Positions 53,126-62,476 of a stretch of 64,000 nucleotides of DNA are shown here, piece by piece. The DNA lies in assembly GCF_001294645.1 (NCBI RefSeq), contig NZ_CP011868.1, positions 2,976,001-3,040,000 on the forward strand, given 5' to 3'. Below the pieces are notes generated by a model, which was not told the DNA's origin, ran no database searches, and saw only the letters and a list, made by a program, of their open reading frames with translations. How positions within the stretch are numbered: the stretch's first letter is position 1; each line of letters starts with the position of its first letter. The position numbers and the translations under genes were made by a program. The DNA comes from Pseudonocardia sp. HH130629-09. GTDB lineage: Bacteria > Actinomycetota > Actinomycetes > Mycobacteriales > Pseudonocardiaceae.

Positions 53126-54199
53126 ATGTCCCAGAAGCCCATCGTCGCGACCGACGAGCCGGCGTTCTTCGCCATCGACCCCTACGGTTTCCCGCGCGCC
53201 GGGCAGGACGACCCGGCCGACCCTGCGACGTACTACCCCCCGTACTTCCGCAGCGAGCGATTCCAGCGGCTCGGCTACCACGTCCAGCAGCTGCGCGGAG
53301 GATTCCACTGGGTCACCAGCGGCGGCTACGACGCCGCGTTCGTCGTGACCGACGACGGCGTCGTCGCCATCGACGCTCCGCCGACGATCGGGGAGAACAT
53401 GCTGGCCGCGATCGCCGACGTCACCGACAAGCCGGTCACCCACGTCGTCTACAGCCACTGGCACGCCGACCACATCGGCGCCGCCGCCGTGTACGGGCCC
53501 GACGTCGAGATCGTCGCGCACCGGATCACCGGGGAGCTCCTCGAACGCTTCCCCGACCCGCTGCGCCCACCGCCGACGACGGTCTTCGACGACGACCTGA
53601 CCCTCGTCGTCGGCGGAACGACGCTCGAGCTGTCCTACAAGGGGGAGAACCACTGCCCCGGCAACATCTTCGTCTACGCCCCGGCCGAGAAGGTACTGAC
53701 CGTCGTCGACATCGTCAGCCCGGGCAGCGTCACCTTCATGCACTGCGACGCCTCCCAGAACATCATGGGGTGGTACCAGGCCCATGAGCAGATCCTGGCC
53801 TACGACTTCGACTACTTCGTCGGTGGTCACCACATGCACTTCGGCACCTACGACGATGTCCGGACCTGCGTGGAGTACTTCGCCGACGTCCTCGACGGGG
53901 CCACGGCTGCGGTCGAGCGGTTCAGTCGCTCCGACGAGCTGCTGACCATTCTCGACGGTGCCGGATGGGACCGGGTCTTCGTCGGCACCGAGAACTGGAT
54001 CAACTCGATGGCCAACCACGCCACGAAGTACGTCCTGGAGAAGGAGACGAGCACCGGGCAGCTGTGGTGGGAGCGTCTGGCCGGCGCGACAAGCCAGACC
54101 AAGTACCACGCCTACACCGTGCTCGAGTCGATCCGTCTCGAGCGGCCCCGGCCCGGCTACCGGCTCCGCGGGGAGAACCCACCGGTCTTCCTCACCTGA
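53126..54199 (+). CDS. Metallo-beta-lactamase-fold hydrolase
   Basis: 357 residues. Zinc site YSHWHADHIGAAAVYG, then SYKGENHCPGNIFVY (His), VVDIVSPG (Asp position) and VGGHHMHFGTYDD (His). The N-terminal lead FFAIDPYGFPRAGQDDPADPATYYPPYF is unusual and Pro/Tyr-rich. Substrates of this subgroup are unknown. ATG 53126 follows CTGGAGG. Probably in one operon with the alcohol dehydrogenase. Confidence 0.9.
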   Translation: MSQKPIVATDEPAFFAIDPYGFPRAGQDDPADPATYYPPYFRSERFQRLGYHVQQLRGGFHWVTSGGYDAAFVVTDDGVVAIDAPPTIGENMLAAIADVTDKPVTHVVYSHWHADHIGAAAVYGPDVEIVAHRITGELLERFPDPLRPPPTTVFDDDLTLVVGGTTLELSYKGENHCPGNIFVYAPAEKVLTVVDIVSPGSVTFMHCDASQNIMGWYQAHEQILAYDFDYFVGGHHMHFGTYDDVRTCVEYFADVLDGATAAVERFSRSDELLTILDGAGWDRVFVGTENWINSMANHATKYVLEKETSTGQLWWERLAGATSQTKYHAYTVLESIRLERPRPGYRLRGENPPVFLT

Positions 54200-54670
54200 G
54201 CCCGCGCGACCGGCCCCGAGACGTGCTTCCTCGATGCTGCCGCGGAGACTCCTCGCACGAGCCTTCGACCATGATTCGGCGCCACAGCGGCCCCCACGAC
54301 GCGGCGAGGAAGGCGGCCAGCTCCCGCCAGGCGTCGTGCGGTCCTCGGGCGGTCCGCCACACCACGTGAGCGTCGAGGCGCACGACGACAGCACCCTGCG
54401 GGCCGATCTCCAGGCGCTGCGCCACCTCGGGATCGAGCTCGTCCGGGAGATCTGTGCCGGTCCCGTAGCGCACCGCCGGGTCGAACGACCCGCCCAGACT
54501 GCGTGGGACGGCGAGCGAGTCGGGGATGAAACAAGGTCGAACCGGGCGTCCTCGAGCAGCCGGGCGACGCGCAAGTAGTGCTCCGCCCGCAGGAACGACG
54601 AGGTGCTGTCCGGGTGGCGCCATCCGGCGGTGCCCTGCGGGCCGGCGTTGAGGAAGGCCGCGAGGTGCAT
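54192..54670 (-). pseudogene. Chimera: NtaA/DszA-type LLM start joined to FAD-monooxygenase end
   Basis: From ATG 54670 the minus strand reads MHLAAFLNAGPQGTAGWRHP and HYLRVARLLEDARFDLV, the start of an NtaA/SnaA/DszA-type monooxygenase. After a one-base loss near 54526 comes FIPDSLAVPRSLGGSFDPAVRYGTG. At about 54455 it switches to TDLPDELDPEVAQRLEIGPQGAVVV, RLDAHVVWRTARGPHDAWRE and LAAFLAASWG, the C-terminus of an aromatic-ring FAD monooxygenase. Several hundred residues of both genes are missing, so this is a deletion junction. Its end matches the fossil at 12917-13012. Confidence 0.75.
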
Positions 54671-55320
54671 CAGTCCGCCAGCAGGGACAGCTCGTCGAGG
54701 AAGGCGACGGCGAACGAGCCGGTCCCCCGGGCCGGCCGGGCCCGCCGGGCGGCCTCCGCGTACACCGCGTGAGCGACGGCGACAGCGGTCGACCGGTCGT
54801 CGACCGCGGCCAGCGCGGCCGCCGTCAGCGCGCCCAGCGCGCAGCCGGCACCGGTGACCTGGGTCAGCCGCGGATCGCCGCCAGGTGACGGCGACGGTCG
54901 CGTTACGGTCGGTGACGTAGTCGGTCGGCCCGGAGACGGCGACGACGGCGCCGGTCCGCGACGCGAGCTCCGCGATCACCGGTATCGCCTCGGTCGAGTC
55001 GGCGGTGGTGTCCACACCGCGGCCGCCCGCGCCGCCGTTCAGCGCGATGAGCTCCGAGGCGTTGCCCCGGATCGCGGTCGGCCGGTGTGCGAGCAGCGAG
55101 CGCACGATCTCGTCGTACTCGCCCGCCCCGGCGCCGAAGGCGACCGGGGCCCCGGGCAGCGCACCGATGGCCGGGCTCGCCCCGACCGCCAGCAGTACGT
55201 TGGCGCTCAGGTTCGCCGCGACGTAGTTGGTCAGGCCGTAGCAGAACGGTGCGGTCGCACCGATCGCCCGGACGCCGTCGGGGACGACCGGATCGGCCCA
55301 GGTCAGATCGTGCACCGCGA
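54670..55320 (-). pseudogene. thiM: Hydroxyethylthiazole kinase remnant
   Basis: ATAPFCYGLTNYVAANLSANVLLAVGASPAI is the substrate-binding start of ThiM, which phosphorylates the thiazole moiety of thiamine for salvage. After it about 50-60 residues are missing, then HRPTAIRGNASELIALNGGAGGRG, AVVAVSGPTDYVTD, and, after a frameshift near 54885, GGDPRLTQVTGAGCALGALTAAALAAVDD (the catalytic Cys/Gly loop). It ends LDELSLLAD, with its stop overlapping ATG 54670 of the LLM remnant (TGATG), so the two once formed an operon. The upstream end breaks near 55320. Confidence 0.82.
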
Positions 55321-55402
55321 TAGTTCCGCAACAGGGACCACGATCTGCATACAGATCGGCGACTCCCAGTCTGCCGTCGCGTCGCGGGCGTGTCCCACGC
55401 CT

Positions 55403-56116
55403 GTGCTGTGTCCCACCGTCCTGCTCGGCTCTCTCCCCGGCAGGATCGATCTCGGTGTCGGGCGGGGCGGCGGCACCACGGTCTCCCTCGACGCGCAGCT
55501 CGACCAGCTCGGCGGCCATCTGACCGACCCGCTCGGATCGGCCCTGCCGCACGCGAGCGCCCCAGCCGAGGTCTGGCTCGTGGGCTCGAGCGTCGCCAGC
55601 GCACTCGTCGCCGCCGAGCGGGGTCTCCCGTACGCCTTCGCACACCACTTCTTCGGCCCCACCGACGCCGTCCGGGCGCTGGAGACCTACCGGAGCAACT
55701 TCCGTCCGGGGCCCACCCGCTCCGTCCCGCACGCCATGCTCACCGTCCACACCGTCTGCGGCGAGGACGACGCACACGCCCGGTGGCTCGTCGCCCCTGC
55801 GCTCGCACCCGCGCTCGGTGTCACCGGGCTCGGCCCCCGGAGCCCGTTCCCCGCTCCCGACGTGGCGGCCACCCTGCCCTGGACGACCGACCAGCTCGAC
55901 GACGCCACCCGACTGCTCGACGAGCAGGCCGTCGGTTCGCCGGCGACGGTGCGCCGACGCCTGCACGCACTGGCCGAGACCACCGAGGCGGACGAGCTCA
56001 TGCTCACCTCCAACCTGACCGACGGCGAGGACAAGCTGGGCAGTCTCAGCCGCATCGCCGCCGCGCTCGGCGAGGGCGACCGCATCCGCTCCGCCGCGAC
56101 CGGTCCGCCGCGATGA
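55403..56116 (+). pseudogene. 5'-truncated LLM oxidoreductase (MsnO8-like)
   Basis: TVLLGSLPGRIDLGVGRGGG is normally found about 95 residues into this LLM subfamily, but here the upstream sequence is unrelated. The rest is well kept: VWLVGSSVASALVAAERGLPYAFAHHFFGP, YRSNFRPGPTRSVPHAMLTVHTVCGEDDA, DEQAVGSPATVRRRLHALAETTEADELMLTSNLTD. GTG 55403 could start a truncated product. Its stop overlaps the shikimate-dehydrogenase start (ATGA, 56113-56116), so expression of that gene may still rely on this frame. Confidence 0.78.
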
Positions 56117-57018
56117 CCACGACCGTGCTCGACCCCGAGCTCCTGGGGAGCCCGTCGACCACCTACCGGGCCGGACTGATCGGGTCCGGCATCACGACGT
56201 CCGCCTCACCCCTGCTGCACGAGACCGAGGCCGCCGCCCACGGCATACGGGCGGCGTTCGCCCTCCTCGATCTCGACGAACTCGGTCACGGTGTCGAGGT
56301 CCTGGGCGGTGTCCTGCGGGAGGTCCGGGCCGCGGGCTGGCAGGGGGTGACCGTCACCCACCCGGCCAAGCAGACGATCATCCCCCTCCTCGACGCGATC
56401 ACCCCCGACGCGGCCGCCATCGGCGCGGTCAACACCGTCGTCTTCGACCAGGGACACGCGATCGGACACAACACGGACTGGTCCGGGTACGCGCGAAGCC
56501 TCCGGACCTGCCTGCCAGGAGGCCTGGCCGACGACGACCTGCGTTCCGTCGTGCTGGTCGGTGCCGGTGGGGCGGGCTCGGCGGTCGCCCACGCGCTGCT
56601 CTCGATCGGCGTCGCACACCTCTGGGTGGTCGACATCGACCACGACCGGGCGTCGGCGCCCGCAGCGACGCTCCGACGACGACACCAGGACCGGACCGTA
56701 CGCACGGGTCGGCCCGACGACCTCCCGGCTCTGCTCACCGGCGCCACCGGGGTTGCGAACGCCTCGCCGGTCGGCATGACCGGCCACGAGGGACATCCGG
56801 TACCCGCTTCTGCCCTCCACCCAGGTCTGTGGGTCAGCGACATCGTCTACCGGCCACGCCGCACCGCCCTGCTGATCGGGGCCGAGCGGGCAGGCTGCCG
56901 CGTGCTGGGGGGCGGGCCGATGGTCGTGCTGCAGGCGGCGGACGGGTTCGAGGTCCTCACCGGGCGTCGGGCCGACGCCGACCGCATGCTGAGCCGGTTC
57001 GAGGCGACTCACCCGTGA
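56113..57018 (+). CDS. Shikimate/quinate dehydrogenase-like protein
   Basis: 301 residues. AGLIGSGITTSASPLLHETEAAAHG (substrate Ser-x-Ser loop), WQGVTVTHPAKQTIIPLLD (catalytic Lys), GAVNTVVF, GHNTDWSGYARSL (catalytic Asp), and an NAD(P) fold VVLVGAGGAGSAVAHALLSIG. The binding loop after the second strand, DIDHDRA, has an acidic residue and suggests NAD preference, as in quinate dehydrogenases. It is probably catabolic rather than the biosynthetic AroE. It overlaps the truncated LLM gene. Confidence 0.88.
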   Translation: MTTTVLDPELLGSPSTTYRAGLIGSGITTSASPLLHETEAAAHGIRAAFALLDLDELGHGVEVLGGVLREVRAAGWQGVTVTHPAKQTIIPLLDAITPDAAAIGAVNTVVFDQGHAIGHNTDWSGYARSLRTCLPGGLADDDLRSVVLVGAGGAGSAVAHALLSIGVAHLWVVDIDHDRASAPAATLRRRHQDRTVRTGRPDDLPALLTGATGVANASPVGMTGHEGHPVPASALHPGLWVSDIVYRPRRTALLIGAERAGCRVLGGGPMVVLQAADGFEVLTGRRADADRMLSRFEATHP

Positions 57019-57064
57019 GAGGTCAGGCCCCGTCGTAGTCGAGCCGGGACACCTGGACGTGCGA

Positions 57065-57695
57065 CCGGGCCGGCTGGGGTTCTTCCGCGACCTCACCGCC
57101 CGTGGCCTGTCCGGGGTCCGGCTGGTGACCTCCGACGCCCACGCCGGCTTGGTGTCGGCGATCGGGGCGACCCTGCCCGGCACGGCCTGGCACAGGTGCA
57201 GGACGCACTACGCGGCGAACCTGATGACCGCGACACCGAAAGCCAGCTGGCCGTGAGTGCGGGCGCTGGTGCACTCGGTCCACGACCAGCCCGACGCCGC
57301 GAGCGTTCACGCCCAGTTCGACCTGGTCCTCGACGGCGTGGCCGACAAGCTGCCGAAGGTGTCCGAGCACCTCGACGCCGCCCGGGTCGACGTCCTGGCC
57401 TTCACCCCGTTCCCGAAGGAGGTCTGGCGCCAGATCTGGTCGAACAACCCGAGCGAGCGACTCAACCGCGAGATCCGCCGCCGCACCGACGTCGTCGGGA
57501 TCTTCCCCGACCGCGACTCCCTGACCCGCCTGGTCGGCGCCGTTCTGGCCGAACAGCACGACGAATGGGCCGAGGGGACGGCGCTACCTCGGCCTCGACG
57601 TCCTGGCCCGCGCCCGCGTCACCGCCGTCCCCGACACCACATCCAGCAGTGAGGAGGTGACCTCGACCACCACCATCCCGGCGCTCAGCGCCTGA
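57065..57695 (+). pseudogene. Decayed IS256-family transposase (relative of element B)
   Basis: RLGFFRDLTARGLSGVRLVTSDAHAGLVSAIGATLPG matches the second half of IS256 element B. A nonsense change (TGG to TGA, 57254-57256) follows SWP, then [21 protein letters not shown] continues, and an extra G near 57576 breaks the ending. The first half is absent. DNA beyond the stop up to about 57747 matches the terminal sequence of element B in reverse, so an IS end is retained next to the flavoprotein remnant. Confidence 0.88.
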
Positions 57696-57747
57696 CCGAA
57701 CAAGAAGATCACGCGGTCGTCGTCACACACCACGCCAGCGGACTTGA

Positions 57748-58270
57748 CCGTGGCGCTCCGCTGGCCGCCCGCGCACCCGAGGTTGCCGCGGCACTTGTCG
57801 CGCATGGCTGGGAACTCGCCGTCGGGATCACAGATGCCGGCACCGAGTGGGCCGATCCGGACAAGCTTGCCGCCGCTAGCCGTTCTTCGACTCGTGGATC
57901 GGGTAGCGAGCAGCGGCGAACGCCACGGCCGAACCGGGTCCTCGCATTCCCCCTGACGTTCAACACGGCGAACAAGATCGCCACCGGGGTGATGGACAAC
58001 GATGTCACCGGCATGCTCTGCGACGCACTCGGGACAGGCTCTCCTGTGCTGGCGACGGTGATGGTCAACGACCGGCTGTGGGGGCACCCGGCCTGGACCG
58101 CCACACTGGACCGGCTCACCGCCGCCGGGGTCCGGTTCCTGGACCCCCGTGTCGGCTACGTCACGAGGCCGGCGCCTGTGCCCTCTGGTACAGGTGGAGA
58201 GGTAGTCAAGAACTTCGATCCGCGATGGATCGTCGATGCCGTGGCTGCTCTTCCCGACCGCGACTCCTGA
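57748..58270 (+). pseudogene. Flavoprotein (PPC-decarboxylase fold) truncated by IS256 remnant
   Basis: The frame reads GAPLAARAPEVAAALVAHGWELAVGITDAG, then NRVLAFPLTFNTANKIATGVMDNDVTGMLCDALGTGSPVLATVMVNDRLWGHPAW and VKNFDPRWIVDAVAALP. The FNTANK loop and MVNDRLWGHPAW are typical of flavoprotein-family FMN proteins common in actinomycetes. The N-terminal strand is replaced by the IS end at about 57747. A short product could start at ATG 57989. A strong terminator follows. Confidence 0.75.
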
Positions 58271-58283
58271 CGCCGGACCCCAC

Positions 58284-58315
58284 GCGACCCGCACTCCTGT
58301 GCGGGTCGCATTTTT
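58284..58315 (+). terminator. Intrinsic terminator with U-tract
   Basis: GCGACCCGCAC (58284-58294), loop TCCT, GTGCGGGTCGC (58299-58309), then ATTTTTG. Perfect 11-bp stem plus U-tract: a canonical rho-independent terminator, 14 bp after the flavoprotein stop. It separates the decayed region from the integrative element. Confidence 0.92.
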
Positions 58316-58404
58316 GTGCGGGTTGAGCCTCTGACCTGGCGGTTTCCTAGGTGGGCGCTCCCCGAGAGTCGGGACGACAGAGCGCGAGTCCCAGGAGGAC
58401 CGTC

Positions 58405-58728
58405 ATGGCCACGATCAAGGTCGACATCACCGGCACCCGCTACACCGTGGGCGCGGCTCCGCGCCCGAAGAACGACATGGACGGCCGTCAGCGCACCGAC
58501 CGCCAGACCGGGACGCCGCTGTTCACCACGCAGCTGGTCAAGGTCGACGCCGAGGGCGCCGAGATCCTGACCATCACCACCCCGGGCGCTCCGCAGGTGG
58601 AGCAGGGCGCCGAGGTCCGCCCGGTGGGGCTGATCGCGATCCCGTGGCAGCAGGGTCAGCGGGCCGGTGTGGCGTTCAAGGCCGACCGGATCGAGCCCGC
58701 GCACGCGCAGGCGTCCAAGGCCTCCTGA
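58405..58728 (+). CDS. Small conserved AICE protein
   Basis: 107 residues: MATIKVDITGTRYTVGAAPR, DRQTGTPLFTTQLVKVDAEG, VGLIAIPWQQGQRAGVAFKADRI. It reads as a beta-rich single domain without catalytic motifs. Small proteins of this kind precede the transfer genes in pSAM2-like elements; I do not know its function. ATG 58405 follows AGGAGG 7 nt upstream. Confidence 0.8.
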   Translation: MATIKVDITGTRYTVGAAPRPKNDMDGRQRTDRQTGTPLFTTQLVKVDAEGAEILTITTPGAPQVEQGAEVRPVGLIAIPWQQGQRAGVAFKADRIEPAHAQASKAS

Positions 58729-58834
58729 CCGCCCGTCTGGTCGGTGGTGCGGGTCGGGGCTGTCTTCCCCGGAGTCCCGCCCCGCACCCCGGCGCCCGCC
58801 GTTCTAGCCCGTCTGCGCTCGGAAGGCCCCGATC

Positions 58835-59644
58835 ATGGCTCGCGCCGCTGCTCCGTCCCGCTCGTTCGGCCTCGGGAAGTCCCGTGTGGACTCCTTCGAG
58901 ATCATCTCCGCCCCACCCCGGAACCCCGCTGTCCGCGTCCTGGCGCTCATGCTGCGGCTGCGGGCCGAGCTGGCCGTCGTCGCAGTCCTGCTGACCGTAT
59001 GGGTGTGGCTGGGCCCCGACCACGTCCGCGACGCCGCCGGCAGCTGGGTCGCTGCACCCGACACCGGCTGGGACACCACGACCCGCATCGCTGTGTTCGT
59101 CGCCGTCGCGCTGGTGCTGGCTGGGCTGCCCTTCACACGGCGCTACCTGTTCCACCGCGCTCAGGCCGTCCTGACCCGCCACCGGGTCCGCCAGACGCTC
59201 CTGGAATGCCGGGTCCTCAACTCCCGCTCCCGAGCCTGCCCCCTCACCGTGTGGGCCCGCCCGACCCGGGTCGGGGAAGCCGTGTGGGTGGTCCTGCGCG
59301 CCGGGATCTCCCCGACCGCGGTCGCCGAGCAGACCGAGGAACTGGCATCGGCGTGCTTCGCCCGCGAGGCCCGCGTCGTCCCGTGGCCGCGGTTCACCAC
59401 AGTGGTGCGGGTCGAGATCATCCGCCGGGACCCGCTGGCGCCGAACCTGATCCGCTCGGACCTGTTCCGCTACGCCTCCGGCGACATCCACGACCCGGGC
59501 TGGCCCACCCACGACGGCCCCGACTCGCCGGTCCCGGCCCCGCGCCGTGAGCCATCCCGCCCGCCGCTGCCCGCGGCCCCACAGCCCGCGTTCGACGGCC
59601 CGTCCGACAACGGGCGCGGTGGGGACTGGTCGGACTATGTCTGA
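58835..59644 (+). CDS. AICE membrane protein, transfer-associated
   Basis: 269 residues. Two hydrophobic helices (LAVVAVLLTVWVWLG and IAVFVAVALVLAGLPF) are followed by a soluble part (PLTVWARPTRVGEAVWVVLRAGISPTAVAEQTEELASAC) and a Pro-rich acidic tail. Its position directly before, and 8-bp overlap with, the FtsK-like gene suggests a partner of the DNA translocase. No family name can be given with certainty. Confidence 0.8.
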   Translation: MARAAAPSRSFGLGKSRVDSFEIISAPPRNPAVRVLALMLRLRAELAVVAVLLTVWVWLGPDHVRDAAGSWVAAPDTGWDTTTRIAVFVAVALVLAGLPFTRRYLFHRAQAVLTRHRVRQTLLECRVLNSRSRACPLTVWARPTRVGEAVWVVLRAGISPTAVAEQTEELASACFAREARVVPWPRFTTVVRVEIIRRDPLAPNLIRSDLFRYASGDIHDPGWPTHDGPDSPVPAPRREPSRPPLPAAPQPAFDGPSDNGRGGDWSDYV

Positions 59645-60602
59645 GCCGAGCAACCCGCCGACCCTGCCGCTGCCGCTGGCCGAGATCGAGGCGCCTGACC
59701 GCCTCGTCCGGCCGCTGCTGGTCCTGGCCCGCTGGACCGACGAGTTCACCGCCCGCCGCCGGGCCCGTCGCACCGACGCCGGGCCGTCGATCTGGGAGCC
59801 GATCCACCTCGGTACCGACGAGAACGGACGCCCGGTCCGAGTCCCGCTGATCTACCGCAACATGCTGCTGGCAGGGGAGCCCGGAGCGGGCAAGTCGGTG
59901 GGGCTGAACAACATCGTCGCCCACGCCGCCCTCGCCACGGACTGCCGCCTGTGGCTGTTCGACGGCAAGATCGTCGAACTCGGCCTGTGGCGGTCGTGCG
60001 CGGACCGGTTCGTCGCCAACAGCCTCGACGACGCCATCGCGGCTCTGCTGGATCTGCAGTCGGAGATGGATCAGCGCTACGCCGTCCTTGACGACGAGCG
60101 GCGCCGCAAGATCGCCCCCGCCGACGAAGTCCCGCCGATCGTGGTCGTCCTCGACGAGCTGGCCTACTTCTCCGCCACCGTCGGGACCAAGCGCGAGCAG
60201 GAAGCCTTCTCCGTGCTCGTGCGTGACCTGGTGGCCCGAGGGCGTGCGGCCGGGATCATCGTCGTGGCGGCGACGCAGCGGCCCAGCTCGGACATCATCC
60301 CCACCTCGTTGCGGGACCTGTTCGGGTATCGGTGGGCCTTCCGCTGCACTACCGACGCCAGCTCGGACATCGTGCTCGGTCACGGCTGGGCTTCCCGCGG
60401 CCACTCCGCGGCGAGCGTGGCTCCGGAGACCAAGGGCATCGGGTTCCTGCTCGCCGAGGGCGGTGTCCCGCGCCGGATCAAGGCTGCGCATCTGTCCGAC
60501 GAGCAGGTCTACGCCCTGGCCGACCGTGCCGCGCTGCGACGGCTCGCCGCCGGGATCGCCCACGGCCAGGACCTCGACGACACCACCGGTGGTGCCGCAT
60601 GA
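59637..60602 (+). CDS. FtsK/SpoIIIE-type DNA translocase (TraSA-like)
   Basis: 321 residues. Walker A LLAGEPGAGKSVGLNNIV, Walker B PPIVVVLDELAYF, and VVAATQRPSSDIIPTSLRDLFGYRWAFRCTT, a sensor-like stretch typical of FtsK/TraB translocases. In AICEs such hexameric pumps move double-stranded DNA between mycelial cells. ATG 59637 overlaps the previous gene; the stop overlaps the next start (ATGA). Membrane attachment probably comes from the preceding gene. Confidence 0.92.
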   Translation: MSEPSNPPTLPLPLAEIEAPDRLVRPLLVLARWTDEFTARRRARRTDAGPSIWEPIHLGTDENGRPVRVPLIYRNMLLAGEPGAGKSVGLNNIVAHAALATDCRLWLFDGKIVELGLWRSCADRFVANSLDDAIAALLDLQSEMDQRYAVLDDERRRKIAPADEVPPIVVVLDELAYFSATVGTKREQEAFSVLVRDLVARGRAAGIIVVAATQRPSSDIIPTSLRDLFGYRWAFRCTTDASSDIVLGHGWASRGHSAASVAPETKGIGFLLAEGGVPRRIKAAHLSDEQVYALADRAALRRLAAGIAHGQDLDDTTGGAA

Positions 60603-60916
60603 CCGCCCGCCTGAGGACGGCCGAGCTGGTCTACGCCGGGCTGCGTCGGTGCGCGGCTGCTCGCCGTCAGGCCAGCGCCCGCTACGAGCGCGGAGCCGTC
60701 ACCGCCGCTGAGTGGGCCGACGCTCTCGCCGCGTTGCACGCCCGCGACGCCCGCTGGTGGTCTGTGCTCGCCCGCAGCGCTGTCGCCGACCACACGATCC
60801 CACTCGTCTACATCGCGGCCGTGTCCGACGCCGAGGCCGGCGCCCTGCGCTCCGCCGCCGACTGGGCCCGGACCGCCCGCGAGTACACCGGCACCGCTGT
60901 GGCTCGGGTGGCGTGA
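60599..60916 (+). CDS. Small AICE protein of unknown function
   Basis: 105 residues, Ala/Arg-rich and helical: TAELVYAGLRRCAAARRQASARYERGAV and EWADALAALHARDARWWSVLARSAVAD. No motif is recognised. It overlaps both the translocase (ATGA) and the replication gene (60914-60916), so it is translated as part of the operon. Confidence 0.75.
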   Translation: MTARLRTAELVYAGLRRCAAARRQASARYERGAVTAAEWADALAALHARDARWWSVLARSAVADHTIPLVYIAAVSDAEAGALRSAADWARTAREYTGTAVARVA

Positions 60917-62448
60917 TGAGCACCGGCCACGGCTCGGCGACCGTCGACAGCCTCGCGGCCCGACGTCTGTCCCGCCTGGCCGGAACCACCCCCGCCGCCG
61001 ACCTGGTCGCTGCCGCAGGTCGCCGGGAGGACTTCGCTGGGTGGCTGCTCCACGTCACCCCTGCCGCCGGATGTGCCCACCCGATCCGCCTGTCCGGGAC
61101 GGTGTTCCGGGTCGAGGAAGCCACCGGCCGCATCACCGGCGAGCGCCACACCGCGGAGATGCCCGACGGGCTGATCTACACCGCCTGCGGCAACCGCCGC
61201 GCGAGCGTCTGCCCCTCGTGCGCCGAGACCTACCGCGCCGACACCTTCCAGCTCGTCACCGCCGGACTGGTCGGCGGCAAAGGCACCCCGGCCAGCGTCG
61301 CCGCGCACCCGTGCGTGTTCCTGACCGTCACCGCGCCCTCGTTCGGCCCGGTCCACGCCCACCGCACCGATCGGAAAGGCCGGCCTCTTCCGTGCCGCCC
61401 CCGCCGCGACGAGACGAGCTGCGAGCACGGGACCGAGCACGCCTGCTGGGAACGCCACACCGCCGACGACCCGCGCGTGGGCCGGCCGCTGTGCCTGGAC
61501 TGCTACGACCACCCGCACCAGGCGGTGTGGAACCTGCACGTCGGCGAACTCTGGCGCCGCACGATGATCGCCGCCACCCGCAACCTGCGCCAGCTCGAGA
61601 AGCTCACCGACGCCAAGCTCCGGCTGAGCTACACGAAGGTCGCGGAGTTCCAGGCCCGCGGCGCCGTGCACCTGCACGCCCTGGTCCGGCTCGACGGACG
61701 CGACCCCGACCTGGCCCTGTCGCACCTGATTCTGTCGCCGCCGCCCGGGATCTCTGCCGCGCAGGTCGCGCTGCTGCTGCGGTCCGCGGTCACCGAGACC
61801 TCGTTCACCACGGCCCCGCACCCCTACCGGCCGCAGGGCTGGCCGATCGCGTGGGGTGAGCAGGTCGACCCCCGCCCAGTCCAGCTCGCCGCCCGCGACC
61901 TCGACGACGCCGCGGAGATCACCACGACCGCCGTCGCCGCCTACCTCGCCAAGTACGCCACCAAGGCCACCGAGACCGCCGGGCACCTCTCGACCCGGCT
62001 GCGGCCGGACACCGTGCGCTCCTACACCGACCACACCACCCACACCGGCCGCCAGATCGACGCCTGCTGGCGCCTCGGACAACGCCCCGTCGGCTGGGAC
62101 CCCGACGACTGGTCGACGTCCTGGGGACGGCTGTGGCGGTGGGCCCACATGCTCGGCTTCGCCGGACACTTCTCCACCCGCTCCCGCCGCTACTCGACCA
62201 CGCTCACGGCGTTGCGGCAGGCGCGTCGGGACTGGCAACGCGACCACGCCAACCCCCGCCCCGCCGCCGACGACGTCGAACGCCTCGACGAGGCCGAGGA
62301 CACCACCGAGGTCGTCATCTCCGCGCTGCACTTCGCCGGAGTCGGCTGGCACACCACCGCCGACGCCCTGCTCGCCAACACCGCCGCCGCACAGGCCAGA
62401 GCCAGGAGGCGTGCCGCGCGCGAGGAACTGACCAGCACGACAGCCTGA
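60916..62448 (+). CDS. RepSA-type rolling-circle replication initiator
   Basis: 510 residues. A zinc-finger-like CGNRRASVCPSCAETYRAD (with further Cys/His at CEHGTEHACW and CLDCYDHPH), the HUH motif GAVHLHALVRLDG, and a C-terminal Tyr region AAYLAKYATKATE resembling the relaxase tyrosine. It nicks the element's origin and starts rolling-circle replication before transfer. ATG 60916 (or GTG 60913) overlaps the previous stop. Length and motifs fit pSAM2 RepSA-type proteins. Confidence 0.92.
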   Translation: MSTGHGSATVDSLAARRLSRLAGTTPAADLVAAAGRREDFAGWLLHVTPAAGCAHPIRLSGTVFRVEEATGRITGERHTAEMPDGLIYTACGNRRASVCPSCAETYRADTFQLVTAGLVGGKGTPASVAAHPCVFLTVTAPSFGPVHAHRTDRKGRPLPCRPRRDETSCEHGTEHACWERHTADDPRVGRPLCLDCYDHPHQAVWNLHVGELWRRTMIAATRNLRQLEKLTDAKLRLSYTKVAEFQARGAVHLHALVRLDGRDPDLALSHLILSPPPGISAAQVALLLRSAVTETSFTTAPHPYRPQGWPIAWGEQVDPRPVQLAARDLDDAAEITTTAVAAYLAKYATKATETAGHLSTRLRPDTVRSYTDHTTHTGRQIDACWRLGQRPVGWDPDDWSTSWGRLWRWAHMLGFAGHFSTRSRRYSTTLTALRQARRDWQRDHANPRPAADDVERLDEAEDTTEVVISALHFAGVGWHTTADALLANTAAAQARARRRAAREELTSTTA

Positions 62449-62476
62449 CCAAGCCCCGCAACCGGAGGTGATGACC

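Noticed and set aside
52994..55966. Single 990-residue leftward open frame across 53-56 kb
   Set aside because: It runs antisense through the intact MBL gene and mixes real remnants (thiM, LLM start) with meaningless frames. It is a GC-driven open frame rather than one gene.
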